This document shows, piece after piece, positions 1 through 9,141 of a stretch of 64,000 nucleotides of DNA (positions are counted from its first letter, which is position 1; each line of letters opens with the position of its first letter). Below the pieces are notes generated by a model. That model saw only the letters and a list, made by a program, of their open reading frames with translations. It had not been told where the DNA came from and did not search any database. Source of the stretch: Kistimonas sp964291485 (GTDB taxonomy: Bacteria > Pseudomonadota > Gammaproteobacteria > Pseudomonadales > Endozoicomonadaceae); the NCBI GenBank assembly GCA_964291485.2, contig OZ220224.1:2418001-2482000 (forward strand), written 5' to 3'. A program made the translations under genes and the position numbers.

Positions 1-1
1 G

Positions 2-289
2 CGGTATGGCGTAGATAACTCTTCCCGAACGCTGCACGGCGCACTGCTGGATGCTGAAATTCTGGCTGATGTTTACCTTTACATGACGGGTGGCCAAACC
101 AGCCTGTCGCTTGGTGCCCAGTCAGATTCGGAAGAAGGAGGGGATGATACGGCAATCCGGCGTCTGGCGATGGATCGTCCCTCTTTGCCTGTCGTCATGG
201 CCACCGACAACGAACTCCGTCTTCATGAGGAAAAGCTGGCTGAAATCAGCAAGAAAAGCGGCGGGAACTGTCTCTGGCAGACTGGTTAG
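2..289 (+). CDS. dnaQ: DNA polymerase III epsilon subunit (3' part only)
   Basis: This is the C-terminal ~95 residues of the proofreading 3'-5' exonuclease of the replicative polymerase; the start lies outside the window. The frame is open from position 2. It opens with the last exonuclease motif, HGALLDAEILADVYL, whose His and Asp (H-x4-D) are the general base and a metal ligand in DnaQ. A less conserved tail follows, which in the family contacts the polymerase alpha subunit. It stops with TAG at 287-289. The assignment is firm for the fragment; nothing can be said about the rnhA neighbour that is usual in this group. Confidence 0.9.
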   Translation, partial: RYGVDNSSRTLHGALLDAEILADVYLYMTGGQTSLSLGAQSDSEEGGDDTAIRRLAMDRPSLPVVMATDNELRLHEEKLAEISKKSGGNCLWQTG

Positions 290-379
290 AGTTTCATGGT
301 GACCATTGATAGAGAACTATAATTCAACCAGGTGTTTTAAACTTTTATAAATATGGATTAGTGGCTAAAGGAATAGCAT

Positions 380-667
380 ATGCCGAGAGTTGATGGGAGT
401 GCCAAAACAAGACACATAGCAGTAGAGATTCAGGCTAAAGAGTCGGTATCTGTCACACAAGAAGGTCGTCGAATAAAGCTGTCTCAAGGTGTTTCTCATT
501 TTTTGTCCACGCCTTCCCGTTGTCCTAATCGGTCATTTTCATCCTACTCTATTGAAGAAATTATGCAGAATTTACCCAGTGTAAAAGCCCGTAGGTCTCT
601 GCCCAAGCATATTCCACTCTCAGAGCGGAGAGATATGCTTCAGGCGCACCGCAATCGCGGATTTTGA
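380..667 (+). CDS. Hypothetical protein, 95 aa
   Basis: I do not recognise this small basic protein. It has no signal peptide or membrane segment. The N-terminal half is polar with Ser/Thr stretches. The C-terminal half (about residues 55-95) is Arg/Lys-rich and looks helical (EEIMQNLPSVKARRS, SERRDMLQAHRNRGF). The ATG follows a purine-rich AAAGGAATAG stretch that could serve as ribosome binding site. It lies alone between dnaQ and the convergent nhaB and ends just before a 12-bp hairpin. It is probably a real but lineage-restricted gene. Confidence 0.5.
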   Translation: MPRVDGSAKTRHIAVEIQAKESVSVTQEGRRIKLSQGVSHFLSTPSRCPNRSFSSYSIEEIMQNLPSVKARRSLPKHIPLSERRDMLQAHRNRGF

Positions 668-675
668 TCTATTCA

Positions 676-705
676 AACAGTGGCAATAGCCTCATTGCCA
701 CTGTT
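676..705. terminator. Perfect 12-bp hairpin between convergent genes
   Basis: The arms AACAGTGGCAAT and ATTGCCACTGTT surround a 6-nt loop (AGCCTC). There is no T tract on either side, so it is not a textbook intrinsic terminator. It sits between the 3' ends of the 95-aa gene and nhaB, where a bidirectional stop or mRNA 3'-end stabiliser is expected. Confidence 0.55.
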
Positions 706-720
706 GAGCCACTTTAGCGG

Positions 721-2181
721 TTATGTCAGCAACCAAGTTGTACAGGCCAGTCCTGAGATGGTTAACACTATAGTGTAAGGTAATGCCATCCACACCATAC
801 GGCTGTAGGATAACCCTATGAGTGGTGCCAGTGGCGATGTCAGTAAAAACAGGAAGGCAGCCTGCCCATTGGGTGTCGCTACACTTGGCAGGTTGGTACC
901 GGCATTAATCGCTATAGCCAGCTTATCAAACATCGCCCGTGTCAGAAGACCGTTGTCAAAAGCTGCACGGGTTTCCTCAATGTAAATGGTGGCGACGAAG
1001 ACATTGTCGCTAATCGAAGACAAAATGCCATTGGCCGCAAACATCATACTGGTTTGTAGCTCTTCCGGCAGGCTGTGAACCCAGGCGATCAATGGGCTGA
1101 ACAGGTGTTGTTCGTGAAGCATCGCCACAATACCAAAAAATACCACCAACAGTGCTGTGAACGGCATCCCATCCCGAAAAGCCTCCGCCAGCTGCTCTTC
1201 CTTGTTGTTGCCGTTTAGTGATGTGGTGAGAATGATGATCATCAGGCCAATAAGGCCGATTTCCGCCAAATGCAATGCCAGTGCGGTGATTAATAAAAGA
1301 GCGGACAGAGCCTGGACAGTGAGTGTGAGTTTGTCGGTGTCTCGACTGCCCGTCAGCTCGCCAAGGGAGACACTGTGCAGGCAGGTTTTGACTGTTTCGG
1401 GCATGGTTATCCCATAGCCAAACCGACCGGAACGCTCCAGAAACAGGCAGGTGCCCAATCCAAGTACAAAAACCGGGAGAGAAACTGGTGCCATCTGGAC
1501 GAGAAATTCCATGAAGTCCCAGCCCATCTGCTCCCCAATGAGCAGGTTTTGGGGTTCTCCGATCAGTGTGAATACGCCGCCGAGTGCGGTTCCAACGGCA
1601 CTGTGCATCATCAATCCGCATAAGAAGTCCCGAAATTGCTGAAAGTCTGTGTCGCTGATAGTGTCGGATTGTCGGGCCCGGTTGATGAGTCCGTGAAAAC
1701 CGGTTGCCACCGTAATCACCACTGCGGTGACGGTCAATGCATCCAGAAAGGCTGACAGGAATGCGGCTGATGCCGTAAACGCCAGGGCCAGCATGGCCTG
1801 ACTGCCAGTGCTGGTCAGAATTTTGCTGAATACCACCATCAGCAAATCTCGCAGGAAGTGGATGGCTGTCACCATAAAAATCAGCAGCAGCAAGACCGGA
1901 AAGTTGTTCAGGACTTCTCTGTACAGGTTCTCGGGTGTTGCCAGTCCCAGAACCAGTGCCTCGATCAGCAGCAATCCGCCGGGTTGGAGGGGAAAGGCCT
2001 CCAGAGCCATGGCCAGGGTGAAAATGAATTCCCCCAGTATCAGCCAGGCACAGATCTGCCCACCGGCCAGAAGCCAGACGATGGGATTCACGATAAGAAA
2101 AAGAAGGATGGTTTTTTTATACCAGACGGGACTATCACCAAGAAAACGATGCCCAAGTGTGGGCCATACTGCAGCAGTCAT
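721..2181 (-). CDS. nhaB: Na+/H+ antiporter NhaB
   Basis: This 486-aa inner-membrane protein has about a dozen hydrophobic segments and exchanges internal Na+ for external protons. The sequence follows E. coli NhaB closely: the N-terminal FLIVNP and EFIFTLAMAL segments, AAFLSAFLDALTV, a GVGTALGGV-like stretch followed by GEPQNLLIGE, then SSISDNVFVATIYI and the near-invariant NAGTNLPSVATPNGQAAF close to the C terminus. It is slightly shorter than the usual ~510-530 aa. ATG at 2181 is preceded by only a weak ribosome binding site. It stands alone and is convergent with the upstream small gene. It suits a saline habitat. Confidence 0.95.
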   Translation of the reverse strand: MTAAVWPTLGHRFLGDSPVWYKKTILLFLIVNPIVWLLAGGQICAWLILGEFIFTLAMALEAFPLQPGGLLLIEALVLGLATPENLYREVLNNFPVLLLLIFMVTAIHFLRDLLMVVFSKILTSTGSQAMLALAFTASAAFLSAFLDALTVTAVVITVATGFHGLINRARQSDTISDTDFQQFRDFLCGLMMHSAVGTALGGVFTLIGEPQNLLIGEQMGWDFMEFLVQMAPVSLPVFVLGLGTCLFLERSGRFGYGITMPETVKTCLHSVSLGELTGSRDTDKLTLTVQALSALLLITALALHLAEIGLIGLMIIILTTSLNGNNKEEQLAEAFRDGMPFTALLVVFFGIVAMLHEQHLFSPLIAWVHSLPEELQTSMMFAANGILSSISDNVFVATIYIEETRAAFDNGLLTRAMFDKLAIAINAGTNLPSVATPNGQAAFLFLLTSPLAPLIGLSYSRMVWMALPYTIVLTISGLACTTWLLT

Positions 2182-2394
2182 AAGTATGGTTTTTCCGTGA
2201 TATCAGTGGAGTTGGAGTGCTTGAGCTTGGCACGTCCTTTTGATTGTTCAACGTAAGAATGCCTGTTTTTAAGGTGGCGTGGGAAAGCGTGAGGCGATTA
2301 ACTGAATCCCTGCCTCGCTCTGTTACGGTAGAGAAAGCCTTGATATAGTTGGCGCGTTCTTCCCACCCGACCCAGAAAAAACGGGAGTTATAGG

Positions 2395-3207
2395 ATGTCC
2401 GATTATAAAACCTTCGAGGTGGAACAGATTGAAAAGGTGGCGCACGTCAGGCTGAACCGTCCTGATAAAGCCAATGCCATGAGTGAAGACGTCTGGCGGG
2501 AAATTCACGCTATTTTTGATTGGGCTGATACAGAGCCCTCTGTCCGTGCTGTGGTTTTCAGTGCCAACGGCAAACATTTTTGTTCCGGGATTGATCTGAC
2601 CATGATGGCTGGACTGGGTGCTTCGCTGGGCAAGGAGGTCGGGCGTAATGCACGCTTGTTGCGACGTAAAATTACAGAGCTTCAGGATGCTCTAAGTGCG
2701 ATTGAGCGCTGCAGTAAGCCTGTACTGGCGGCCATTCATGGATGCTGTTATGGCGGGGGGATTGATCTGGTTGCCGCCTGTGACATGCGTTATTGCACAG
2801 AAGATGCCCGTTTTTGCATCAAGGAAGTGGACATAGGTATGGCAGCGGATGTCGGTACGCTACAACGTCTTCCCTATATCATCGGCGATGGCCTGATGCG
2901 CGAATTGGCTTATACCGGTCGGGTTATGGGCAGTGGCGAGGCTGGTAGGGCTGGTCTTGTGAATGCCGTGTATCCGGATCATGGCAGCCTCGTGGATGCG
3001 GTATTGGAGAAAGCTCAGCTTATTGCGGCCAAATCCCCCATTGCCGTGCAGGGTACCAAGGAAATGCTGATTTACACCCGTGATCATTCGGTCGAGGAAG
3101 GCTTGAATTACGTGGCTTCATGGAATGCTGCCATGCTGCAATCAGATGATCTCAAGCAGGCCATCATGGCGCAAATGACTAAACAAACCCCTGTCTTTGA
3201 TGATTGA
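2395..3207 (+). CDS. Crotonase family protein, ECH1-like dienoyl-CoA isomerase
   Basis: 270 aa, soluble crotonase fold. The oxyanion-hole motifs are present: HFCSGIDL (about residues 60-67) and HGCCYGGGIDLVAACDMRY (about 115-133). The segment KEVDIGMAADVGTLQRLP matches the diagnostic EVDxGLAADVGTLQRLP of delta3,5-delta2,4-dienoyl-CoA isomerases (ECH1). In that family the Asp/Glu of this region and an upstream Asp shift double bonds during oxidation of unsaturated fatty acids with odd-position bonds. The start is ATG 2395 after GGGAG. The next gene, fimL, begins 26 nt downstream, so co-transcription is possible but functionally unlinked. The family is secure; the exact substrate is inferred. 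Confidence 0.85.
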   Translation: MSDYKTFEVEQIEKVAHVRLNRPDKANAMSEDVWREIHAIFDWADTEPSVRAVVFSANGKHFCSGIDLTMMAGLGASLGKEVGRNARLLRRKITELQDALSAIERCSKPVLAAIHGCCYGGGIDLVAACDMRYCTEDARFCIKEVDIGMAADVGTLQRLPYIIGDGLMRELAYTGRVMGSGEAGRAGLVNAVYPDHGSLVDAVLEKAQLIAAKSPIAVQGTKEMLIYTRDHSVEEGLNYVASWNAAMLQSDDLKQAIMAQMTKQTPVFDD

Positions 3208-3233
3208 GGCATACGACGACAAGGAGTAACTCC

Positions 3234-4922
3234 ATGGCGGGAGTCAATGCACTGCATCCGCTGCGTGATGAGCTGAATGCTACGCTCCAGCACGCAGTTC
3301 AATCGTTGGAGCATTTTGCTGAGTCACCGGATCAGGGGGCATCACTACAGGCATGTGTTGATGACCTGCAGCAGATCGGTGGCATTCTGACGTTGATTGA
3401 ACTCAATGGTGCAGAGCTGCTGGTCATAGAACTCACAGAGCTGGCATTGACACTGACACCCGGCAATACCATTACCGTCGATGATCGTCTTGATTGCCTG
3501 GGACGCGGATTGTTTATTCTGGAGCGTTACCTGAATTATGTTGTGACCCAGCGTGATGAACTACCTGAACTGTTGTTGCTAGAGATCAACCGTGTCAGAA
3601 AAGCCCGGGGGGAAGCAGCATTGCCCGAAAGCTGGTTTTTTTCCGTGCGGCTGGATGTGAAACCCGAGGCATCAGCGCCTCTCGTAGAACCCCTTGAGAG
3701 TAATAGATCACCCATACGCCGTCTGAGGCAGATGTATCAGGTGGGGCTGCAGGGCATGATGTCAAAGGAAAAGCCCTATGCTGGGGTTAAGCTGATGCAG
3801 CGAAGTATGCTGCATCTGCACCGGCTGTCTCAGAAAGAAGCGATTACTGAGTTATTTCTGGTTGCAGCCGCCTGTCTGGAAGCGATTTTCGATGTTGAGA
3901 TGGCTTTAACGCCGAATCGTCGGATTCTATTCTCCCGCCTGGATCAACAGATTCGACGCTTGCAGTTGCATGCGGGTCAACATGTTCTGGATGTTCCCCG
4001 GTTGCACCAGAAAGAATTGCTGTATTTGCTGGCTTTGGCGGATAGCAGTAGCGAATTGGTGCAGGGTGTTCGGGATCGTTACAAAATCACAGCACTTCCA
4101 TTCAATGATGCTTCACTGGAGAGTGCCCGACAGGTAATGTCGGGACCGGATAGTGGCGTGTTCCAGTCGTTGTCCGAAGCACTGGGAGACGAGTTGGCCT
4201 CGGTTAAAGATACGTTGGACCTACTCGAGCGCGGGGCTGGTCAGGATCCGGATTTCGGCCAGTTACAGAATAATATTGCTCGCTTGGGTAAAACGCTGTC
4301 GATGACCGGGCTGCATTCAGCGGCGAATACGCTACACCGGCAGCAGTCGCTGGTAAGACAGTGGCATGATGTGGGCGCCGTCGGCACTCCTGAAGAGCTG
4401 GATTCTGTTGCTGAAGCGGTGCTGTATGTAGATACCATGGTCAGTGCGTTGAGTGCCGGACCAAGCCGATCGTCTATCGAGACAGTGGGTGCGGAAAAAC
4501 CGCGAGAAGAGGATCATGTCACCGAGCGTCACTTGCAGGAGGCCAGTTGCGTTGTCCAGTCTGAAGCGCTAGCAGGTATTACACTCGCCAAGCGCGCAGT
4601 GACCGCCTACCTTGAGTCAGATTATGACAAGATTCATCTGGAAAGTTTGCCGCGTTCGCTCTCTGCCATCGCAGGCGGACTCTATTTTCTGGGTGAGGGT
4701 CGCTGTTTCGATATTCTCCAGTATTGTGCCCGGTTTATCCGGGAGCATATTATGGAGCAGGAATCCATCCCGTCAGATCGGGTCATGGAAGTGTTTGCTG
4801 ATGTGCTTTCCAGTCTGGAGTTCTATCTGGAATCCCTGGATATTCCGGCGACGACGCCGGTCGATGCATTGAAGCTGGCAGAAAACGCGCTGGATGAACT
4901 GGGATATCACATTGCCGCCTGA
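3234..4922 (+). CDS. fimL: FimL-like scaffold protein (ChpA N-terminal-like)
   Basis: 562-aa soluble, helix-rich protein resembling the N-terminal Hpt-like region of ChpA/PilL and, in overall size, the Pseudomonas FimL scaffold. FimL links the Chp chemosensory system, cAMP signalling and type IV pilus assembly at the pole. The stretch LDCLGRGLFILERYLNYV and the repeated helical modules match that family. There is no CheA catalytic or receiver domain. ATG 3234 was chosen over an in-frame start 30 nt upstream because AAGGAG lies 7 nt before it. It overlaps nudC by 29 nt. The FimV-like gene near the other end of the window is a possible functional partner. Confidence 0.75.
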   Translation: MAGVNALHPLRDELNATLQHAVQSLEHFAESPDQGASLQACVDDLQQIGGILTLIELNGAELLVIELTELALTLTPGNTITVDDRLDCLGRGLFILERYLNYVVTQRDELPELLLLEINRVRKARGEAALPESWFFSVRLDVKPEASAPLVEPLESNRSPIRRLRQMYQVGLQGMMSKEKPYAGVKLMQRSMLHLHRLSQKEAITELFLVAAACLEAIFDVEMALTPNRRILFSRLDQQIRRLQLHAGQHVLDVPRLHQKELLYLLALADSSSELVQGVRDRYKITALPFNDASLESARQVMSGPDSGVFQSLSEALGDELASVKDTLDLLERGAGQDPDFGQLQNNIARLGKTLSMTGLHSAANTLHRQQSLVRQWHDVGAVGTPEELDSVAEAVLYVDTMVSALSAGPSRSSIETVGAEKPREEDHVTERHLQEASCVVQSEALAGITLAKRAVTAYLESDYDKIHLESLPRSLSAIAGGLYFLGEGRCFDILQYCARFIREHIMEQESIPSDRVMEVFADVLSSLEFYLESLDIPATTPVDALKLAENALDELGYHIAA

Positions 4923-5766
4923 ATTAACCTCCCGTAGTGCCTTAGAGTCTCTGGATCGCCGTAAGTTGTCTGATAAGGACACGGGTAAATCTGCCTATGC
5001 CATTGTGTTTGCGGGCAGGGAGCTGTTGCTTAATGGGCAGGGCGCGATGTATTGGTCATGCAGTACGCAGGGTGTGCCAGACGCTTTTTCTCAGGAAACT
5101 ATCGTACAACACTATGTTTTGGGAAGTGATTCCCGGTCTGTTTTTCATGCCGTTGAGCTTGCAGATGCAGCATCTGATGTTCAACGGGAAGATCTTCGCA
5201 GTGCGATGGGGCAGACAACTGAGTTGGATGGTGAACCTCTGGCAATGGCTGCCTCATTGCTGAACTGGGGGCGAAAAGCGCAATACTGTGCTGCCTGTGG
5301 AGGATCACTGGTGACTATTTCAGCAGAGCGTTACAAGGCGTGTGATCAGTGCAGGGCGCATTATTATCCGCCAGTTTCCCCTTGCGTTATTGTGCTTGTC
5401 AGTAAAGGCGATGAGATTTTGCTGGCCCGCTCACCACGTCACAAGCCGGGTATGTTTACGCTGTTGGCCGGATTTGTGGAGCCCGGTGAAACCGTCGAGC
5501 AGGCCCTGGCTCGTGAGGTGCATGAAGAGTCAGGGATCAGGGTAAGAAACCTCCGCTATATTGCCAGCCAACCTTGGCCCTTTGCTCATAATCTAATGTT
5601 GGGCTATCACGCTGAGTTTGAATCGGGTGATCTTGTGCTGGATAGGGATGAACTGGAGGCTGGTGACTGGTTTCATATTGATCAGCTGCCAGAGTTGCCC
5701 CCGAAGTTTACACTTTCCCGGCAGTTAATTGAGCGCCATATTGCCAGCAAAAAGTCTGTTTCATAG
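4894..5766 (+). CDS. nudC: NADH/NAD-RNA pyrophosphatase NudC
   Basis: 290 aa. NudC hydrolyses NAD(H) to NMN(H) plus AMP and removes NAD caps from RNA. The zinc ribbon is visible (YCAACGG and ACDQC, about residues 130-151). It is followed by the Nudix box GFVEPGETVEQALAREVHEE (about residues 191-210; continues SGI) and then the NudC-specific SQPWPFAHNLM, which contacts the NAD moiety. The usual N-terminal domain is present. The gene starts inside the end of fimL (29-nt overlap), which implies translational coupling. The call is firm. Confidence 0.95.
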   Translation: MNWDITLPPELTSRSALESLDRRKLSDKDTGKSAYAIVFAGRELLLNGQGAMYWSCSTQGVPDAFSQETIVQHYVLGSDSRSVFHAVELADAASDVQREDLRSAMGQTTELDGEPLAMAASLLNWGRKAQYCAACGGSLVTISAERYKACDQCRAHYYPPVSPCVIVLVSKGDEILLARSPRHKPGMFTLLAGFVEPGETVEQALAREVHEESGIRVRNLRYIASQPWPFAHNLMLGYHAEFESGDLVLDRDELEAGDWFHIDQLPELPPKFTLSRQLIERHIASKKSVS

Positions 5767-5776
5767 GTAATTGCTG

Positions 5777-5801
5777 GAATGGAGAGTCTGACTCTCCATT
5801 C
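5777..5801. terminator. 11-bp perfect hairpin at convergent 3' ends
   Basis: The arms GAATGGAGAGT and ACTCTCCATTC are separated by CTG. There is no T run. It lies between the stop of nudC and the stop of the convergent TSUP permease, so a bidirectional transcript end is likely. Confidence 0.5.
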
Positions 5802-5841
5802 ATTGCAGTATTCGTCGTTGGAAAGAATAAAAATAAACTGG

Positions 5842-6618
5842 CTAAAACCAGTGTTTGATCACCAGATGAATGGATATCGCCAGAACGACGAGGATAAATA
5901 CGGGTTTGATGAACCGGCTCCCCAGCCGAACGGCCGAATGTGCACCCAGCAGCGAGCCTAGCATGAGTGATATGCCAAGGCCGATACCCAGCATCCAGTT
6001 CACGTGACCCAGCCAGGCAAAGGTCAGCAGTGAAATAAAATTACTGATAAAATTCATTGCCCGTGCCGCGCCTGAAGCTACAAGCAGGTTCAGGCGATGC
6101 AAGCTCATATTGCTGACGGCCCAGAATGAGCCGGTGCCCGGACCGGCGAATCCGTCGTAGAAGCCAATAATCAGTCCCTGTAAAGACTGTATGATACGGT
6201 TGGGTTGGATTGTGGTTTTATCGACCGCATCATCCTTTTTGTCGGATTTATGCAGTAGCATATAAACGCCGTTGGCAAAAACCGCCAAGGGTAGCAATCG
6301 GTTGAGCCACTCCGTAGACACGAGGTCTACGCTGAATGTGCCGATGGCTGCGCCGATGGCTGTGGCACAAGCTGCCAGTATCCAGTACCGGGGGCGAAAT
6401 ATCCCTTTCCGGTAAAAGGTGAGAGAAGCCATGAAGCTGCCAAAGCTGGCTGACAATTTGTTGGTGCCCAGGCTGATATGGGGAGGGATGCCGGCCGAGA
6501 GCAGCGCCGGGATCATGAGAAGTCCGCCACCGCCTGCGATGGCATCCACAAAGCCTGCAAGAAAGGCGACCATGGATAAAACAGCAAAGAGTCCCGGGTC
6601 CATTGAAAGTTCAAGCAT
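5842..6618 (-). CDS. TSUP (TauE/SafE) family membrane permease, YfcA-like
   Basis: 258 aa with about eight membrane segments. The N-terminal signature FLAGFVDAIAGGGGLLMIPA and the later GTNKLSASFGSF are typical of the TauE/SafE family; a second GFYDGFAGPGTGSFW repeats the motif in the C-terminal half, as expected for its internal duplication. YfcA-like members are uncharacterised or linked to export of sulfur-containing organic anions; the substrate here is unknown. I use ATG 6618 rather than a TTG 33 nt upstream, because the family normally begins close to the first membrane segment. It is a single gene, convergent with nudC. Confidence 0.85.
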   Translation of the reverse strand: MLELSMDPGLFAVLSMVAFLAGFVDAIAGGGGLLMIPALLSAGIPPHISLGTNKLSASFGSFMASLTFYRKGIFRPRYWILAACATAIGAAIGTFSVDLVSTEWLNRLLPLAVFANGVYMLLHKSDKKDDAVDKTTIQPNRIIQSLQGLIIGFYDGFAGPGTGSFWAVSNMSLHRLNLLVASGAARAMNFISNFISLLTFAWLGHVNWMLGIGLGISLMLGSLLGAHSAVRLGSRFIKPVFILVVLAISIHLVIKHWF

Positions 6619-6764
6619 TGTGATCTCAGGATAGATGATGTGCCTTAACAAGGTGCCAACATTTGCCTTAGCCCCTAAAGCGGCAGTGCATAGAGTATCG
6701 ACTAGCTGAGCTTGGATGCAGGGGCTGATATTTCAGGAAAACGTAAGCGGGGATAGACAATACC

Positions 6765-7421
6765 ATGGTCATTGCCGTGATGACATTGATCGTTGCCATA
6801 GTTGCGCTGGTTCTACTTTGGCTGGCAGGCCGTCTGTTGATTGATATGCGCTGGGTGATAGGGTGGCTGAAAGGCACGTTGGGATTGCTACTGTTGTCTG
6901 CTTGTATCGGAACCCTGGTGGTTGGCTGGGATCTGTGGCATTACCACGCGTTGCAAAATGAGACGGTGGTTGCCACGGTCAGTTTCACCGAAACAGCGCC
7001 GCAGCAATACGAGATGACATTAAGCGGCGGAAAATCGACAAAACTGACCGTGCCTGTGCAAGGGGATTTATGGCGTGCCGAGTTTGCTGTTGTGAGTGTG
7101 GCGCCTGATATGGCGAACGGGCTGCCGGCTGAACCGATCTACCGCTTGCAGGCTATCCAGAGTCGGTACCTGACTCTTGAACAGGAGCAGGAACAGGGCA
7201 GTCAGCGAGTGACACTTCATAAACTTTACTGGCGTATTGATAGCTGGCCGGTATTGCTTTGGTTCAATTATCACGTCAGAGCGTTGCAGGCACAGGAAAA
7301 ACTGACCTCTTATATGCCAATGGTTGACGGCGTTATCTTTAATGTGTTGCTTTCAACTGATGGCGCAAGGGCGGAACCGGTCAATGAAGCCGCCAAGACA
7401 ATTACCGAGAAGCTCAATTAG
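6765..7421 (+). CDS. Conserved hypothetical membrane-anchored protein, 218 aa
   Basis: Two hydrophobic segments at about residues 1-22 and 35-55 are followed by a ~160-residue polar domain that probably lies outside the cytoplasm, with beta-type stretches (YEMTLSGGKSTKLTVPVQG) and aromatic-rich YWRIDSWPVLLWFNYH. I do not recognise a functional family; similar proteins in marine gammaproteobacteria are loosely labelled efflux-related, which I do not rely on. ATG 6765 has no strong ribosome binding site, and a second ATG five codons downstream is possible. Confidence 0.65.
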   Translation: MVIAVMTLIVAIVALVLLWLAGRLLIDMRWVIGWLKGTLGLLLLSACIGTLVVGWDLWHYHALQNETVVATVSFTETAPQQYEMTLSGGKSTKLTVPVQGDLWRAEFAVVSVAPDMANGLPAEPIYRLQAIQSRYLTLEQEQEQGSQRVTLHKLYWRIDSWPVLLWFNYHVRALQAQEKLTSYMPMVDGVIFNVLLSTDGARAEPVNEAAKTITEKLN

Positions 7422-7454
7422 CATTTGAAGCGATAGGGAAGTGATTTGGAATGG

Positions 7455-7482
7455 CAAGGTAACCTGGCATCAGGTTACCTTG
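7455..7482. terminator. 12-bp perfect hairpin at convergent 3' ends
   Basis: The arms CAAGGTAACCTG and CAGGTTACCTTG flank a GCAT loop. No T tract follows on either strand. It sits between the 218-aa membrane protein gene and the convergent SCP2 gene. Confidence 0.55.
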
Positions 7483-7502
7483 ATGAGGCTGTTTCGCAGT
7501 GC

Positions 7503-7817
7503 TTAGTTAGGGAACAGTTCGCTCAGCTTGGTAGCCAGCATCATGTCGCCTTCAGCGCGCAGTTTGCCCATCATGAACGCCTGCATGCCGTCTACTTCGC
7601 CGGTCATGATGCCGATCATGGTTTCGGTGTCCATGATCAGAGTGACGTTGGGATCGTCGTTGGCACCTTCAACAATCTCAAGACCACCGTCTTTGATCAG
7701 CAGGTGATAGGTGTCGCCATCTTCAATGTCAAACTGGAATACGAGGTCAAGACCGGCCGCGGCATCGGAATTGAACTTGTCTTTCATCTGCTCGAATACT
7801 TCAGTGATAGTGGCCAT
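7503..7817 (-). CDS. SCP2 sterol-binding domain protein
   Basis: 104 aa forming a single SCP2 (sterol carrier protein 2-like) lipid-binding domain: the central GDTYHLLIKDGGLEIVEG is followed by a DPNVTLIMDTETMIGIMTGE-type segment and then MQAFMMGKLRAEGDMMLATKL. Such stand-alone domains bind acyl chains or CoA thioesters in the cytoplasm; a role in fatty acid handling is inferred. I start at ATG 7817 rather than the ATG two codons upstream because AAGGGAC is then correctly spaced. The ~260-nt region to sohB contains no other gene. Confidence 0.85.
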   Translation of the reverse strand: MATITEVFEQMKDKFNSDAAAGLDLVFQFDIEDGDTYHLLIKDGGLEIVEGANDDPNVTLIMDTETMIGIMTGEVDGMQAFMMGKLRAEGDMMLATKLSELFPN

Positions 7818-8079
7818 TGTCATGTCCCTTATTGCTTTCTGCTGTAGTGCGTAAAAATGAGTAACCCAACATAATAGGCTGCGATGAGGTTATTGGTATT
7901 CACCGAGGGTGTCAATAAAAAATCATACACTTGTTTGAATCCGAAATAGGTGAATAACACGCATCTTTGGTGGTGTTTGCAGTATGGCATGCCAAAAGCA
8001 TTTCGGTAGCGCGGGGCTATGGTTTATCCTATTGGCAATTTTATAGGTGTGATCTCATTATTGACTCAGGAGAGATGCA

Positions 8080-9114
8080 TTGGAGTTTCTTGCTGAACTT
8101 GGATTGTTTCTGGCCAAGGCGGTCATTCTGGTAGGCAGTATTCTGTTGGTTATCAGTGCGGTGGCGTCGCTGGGTCAGAAAGGTCGCAAAGAGGGAAAAG
8201 GGCATCTGGATATTCGTCATCTTAATGATGATATCAAGGATATGAAAACGGCGCTGGAAGAAGCTGTCCTTGACAAGCAGACGTTAAAACAGCAGCACAA
8301 GGCGCTGAAAAAAGAGGAAAAGGCGCGTAAAAAACAGGGAGATGAATCCCCTGAGAAGCGACTGTATGTACTGGATTTTCATGGCGATATCCGGGCATCT
8401 GCGGTAACGCACTTTCGTCAGGAGGTTACAGCCGTGCTAAGCCTTGCACGGCAGGAGGATGAAGTCCTGGTGAGACTGGAAAGTGCCGGTGGTATGGTAC
8501 ATGCCTATGGGCTTGCGTCATCCCAGTTGCAGCGTATTAAGCAGCAGGGCATTCCCTTAACGATAGCGGTCGACAAGGTCGCTGCGAGCGGCGGCTATAT
8601 GATGGCCTGCTTGGCAGACCGAATTCTGGCTGCGCCGTTTGCGGTGTTGGGTTCCATTGGTGTAATGGCACAATTGCCTAACATTCATCGATTACTGAAA
8701 AAACATAATGTGGATGTTGAGCTCCATACGGCCGGTGAATTCAAGCGAACGCTGACGGTGATGGGCGAAAACACGGAGAAAGGGCGTACCAAGTTTATTC
8801 AGGACTTGGAAGATACCCATGTACTGTTCAAAGAATATGTGGTTGAACAGCGTCCTTTGGTGAATATTGAAGAAGCCGCAACCGGTGAAATCTGGTACGG
8901 CAAACGGGCGCTGGACCGTCAACTGGTCGACGAACTGAAGACCAGTGATGAGTATATCTGTGATGCGGTTAATGCCGGTACCCAGGTTTACCAGGTGAAC
9001 TGGAGCCAGAAAAAATCCCTGCCGGAAAAATTCGGTTTCAGTGCGCAGCAGGCATTGGAACAGACTGTGCTTTCCTGGTGGGATCGCTTGACCGCCAGCC
9101 GTTTTTTTTCATAG
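8080..9114 (+). CDS. sohB: SohB inner-membrane serine protease (S49 family)
   Basis: 344 aa. An N-terminal membrane anchor (about residues 5-27) and a charged, coiled-coil-like linker (about 40-90) precede the S49 protease domain. The protease region matches E. coli SohB: RLESAGGMVHAYGLASSQL, DKVAASGGYMMACLAD with the nucleophile Ser in ASGGYM, GSIGVMAQLPN, and the lysine-bearing ELHTAGEFKRTLT. Translation starts at TTG 8080, supported by CAGGAGAG just upstream and by the MEFLAELGLFLAK start, which aligns with E. coli MELLSEYGLFLAK. acuI follows after 27 nt. Confidence 0.95.
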   Translation: MEFLAELGLFLAKAVILVGSILLVISAVASLGQKGRKEGKGHLDIRHLNDDIKDMKTALEEAVLDKQTLKQQHKALKKEEKARKKQGDESPEKRLYVLDFHGDIRASAVTHFRQEVTAVLSLARQEDEVLVRLESAGGMVHAYGLASSQLQRIKQQGIPLTIAVDKVAASGGYMMACLADRILAAPFAVLGSIGVMAQLPNIHRLLKKHNVDVELHTAGEFKRTLTVMGENTEKGRTKFIQDLEDTHVLFKEYVVEQRPLVNIEEAATGEIWYGKRALDRQLVDELKTSDEYICDAVNAGTQVYQVNWSQKKSLPEKFGFSAQQALEQTVLSWWDRLTASRFFS

Positions 9115-9141
9115 CGCCGCATTTGTGTAGGTAAATGTGTA

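Noticed and set aside
5842..6651. TTG start at 6651 for the TSUP permease
   Set aside because: It adds 11 residues not typical for the family; ATG 6618 lies right before the first hydrophobic segment.
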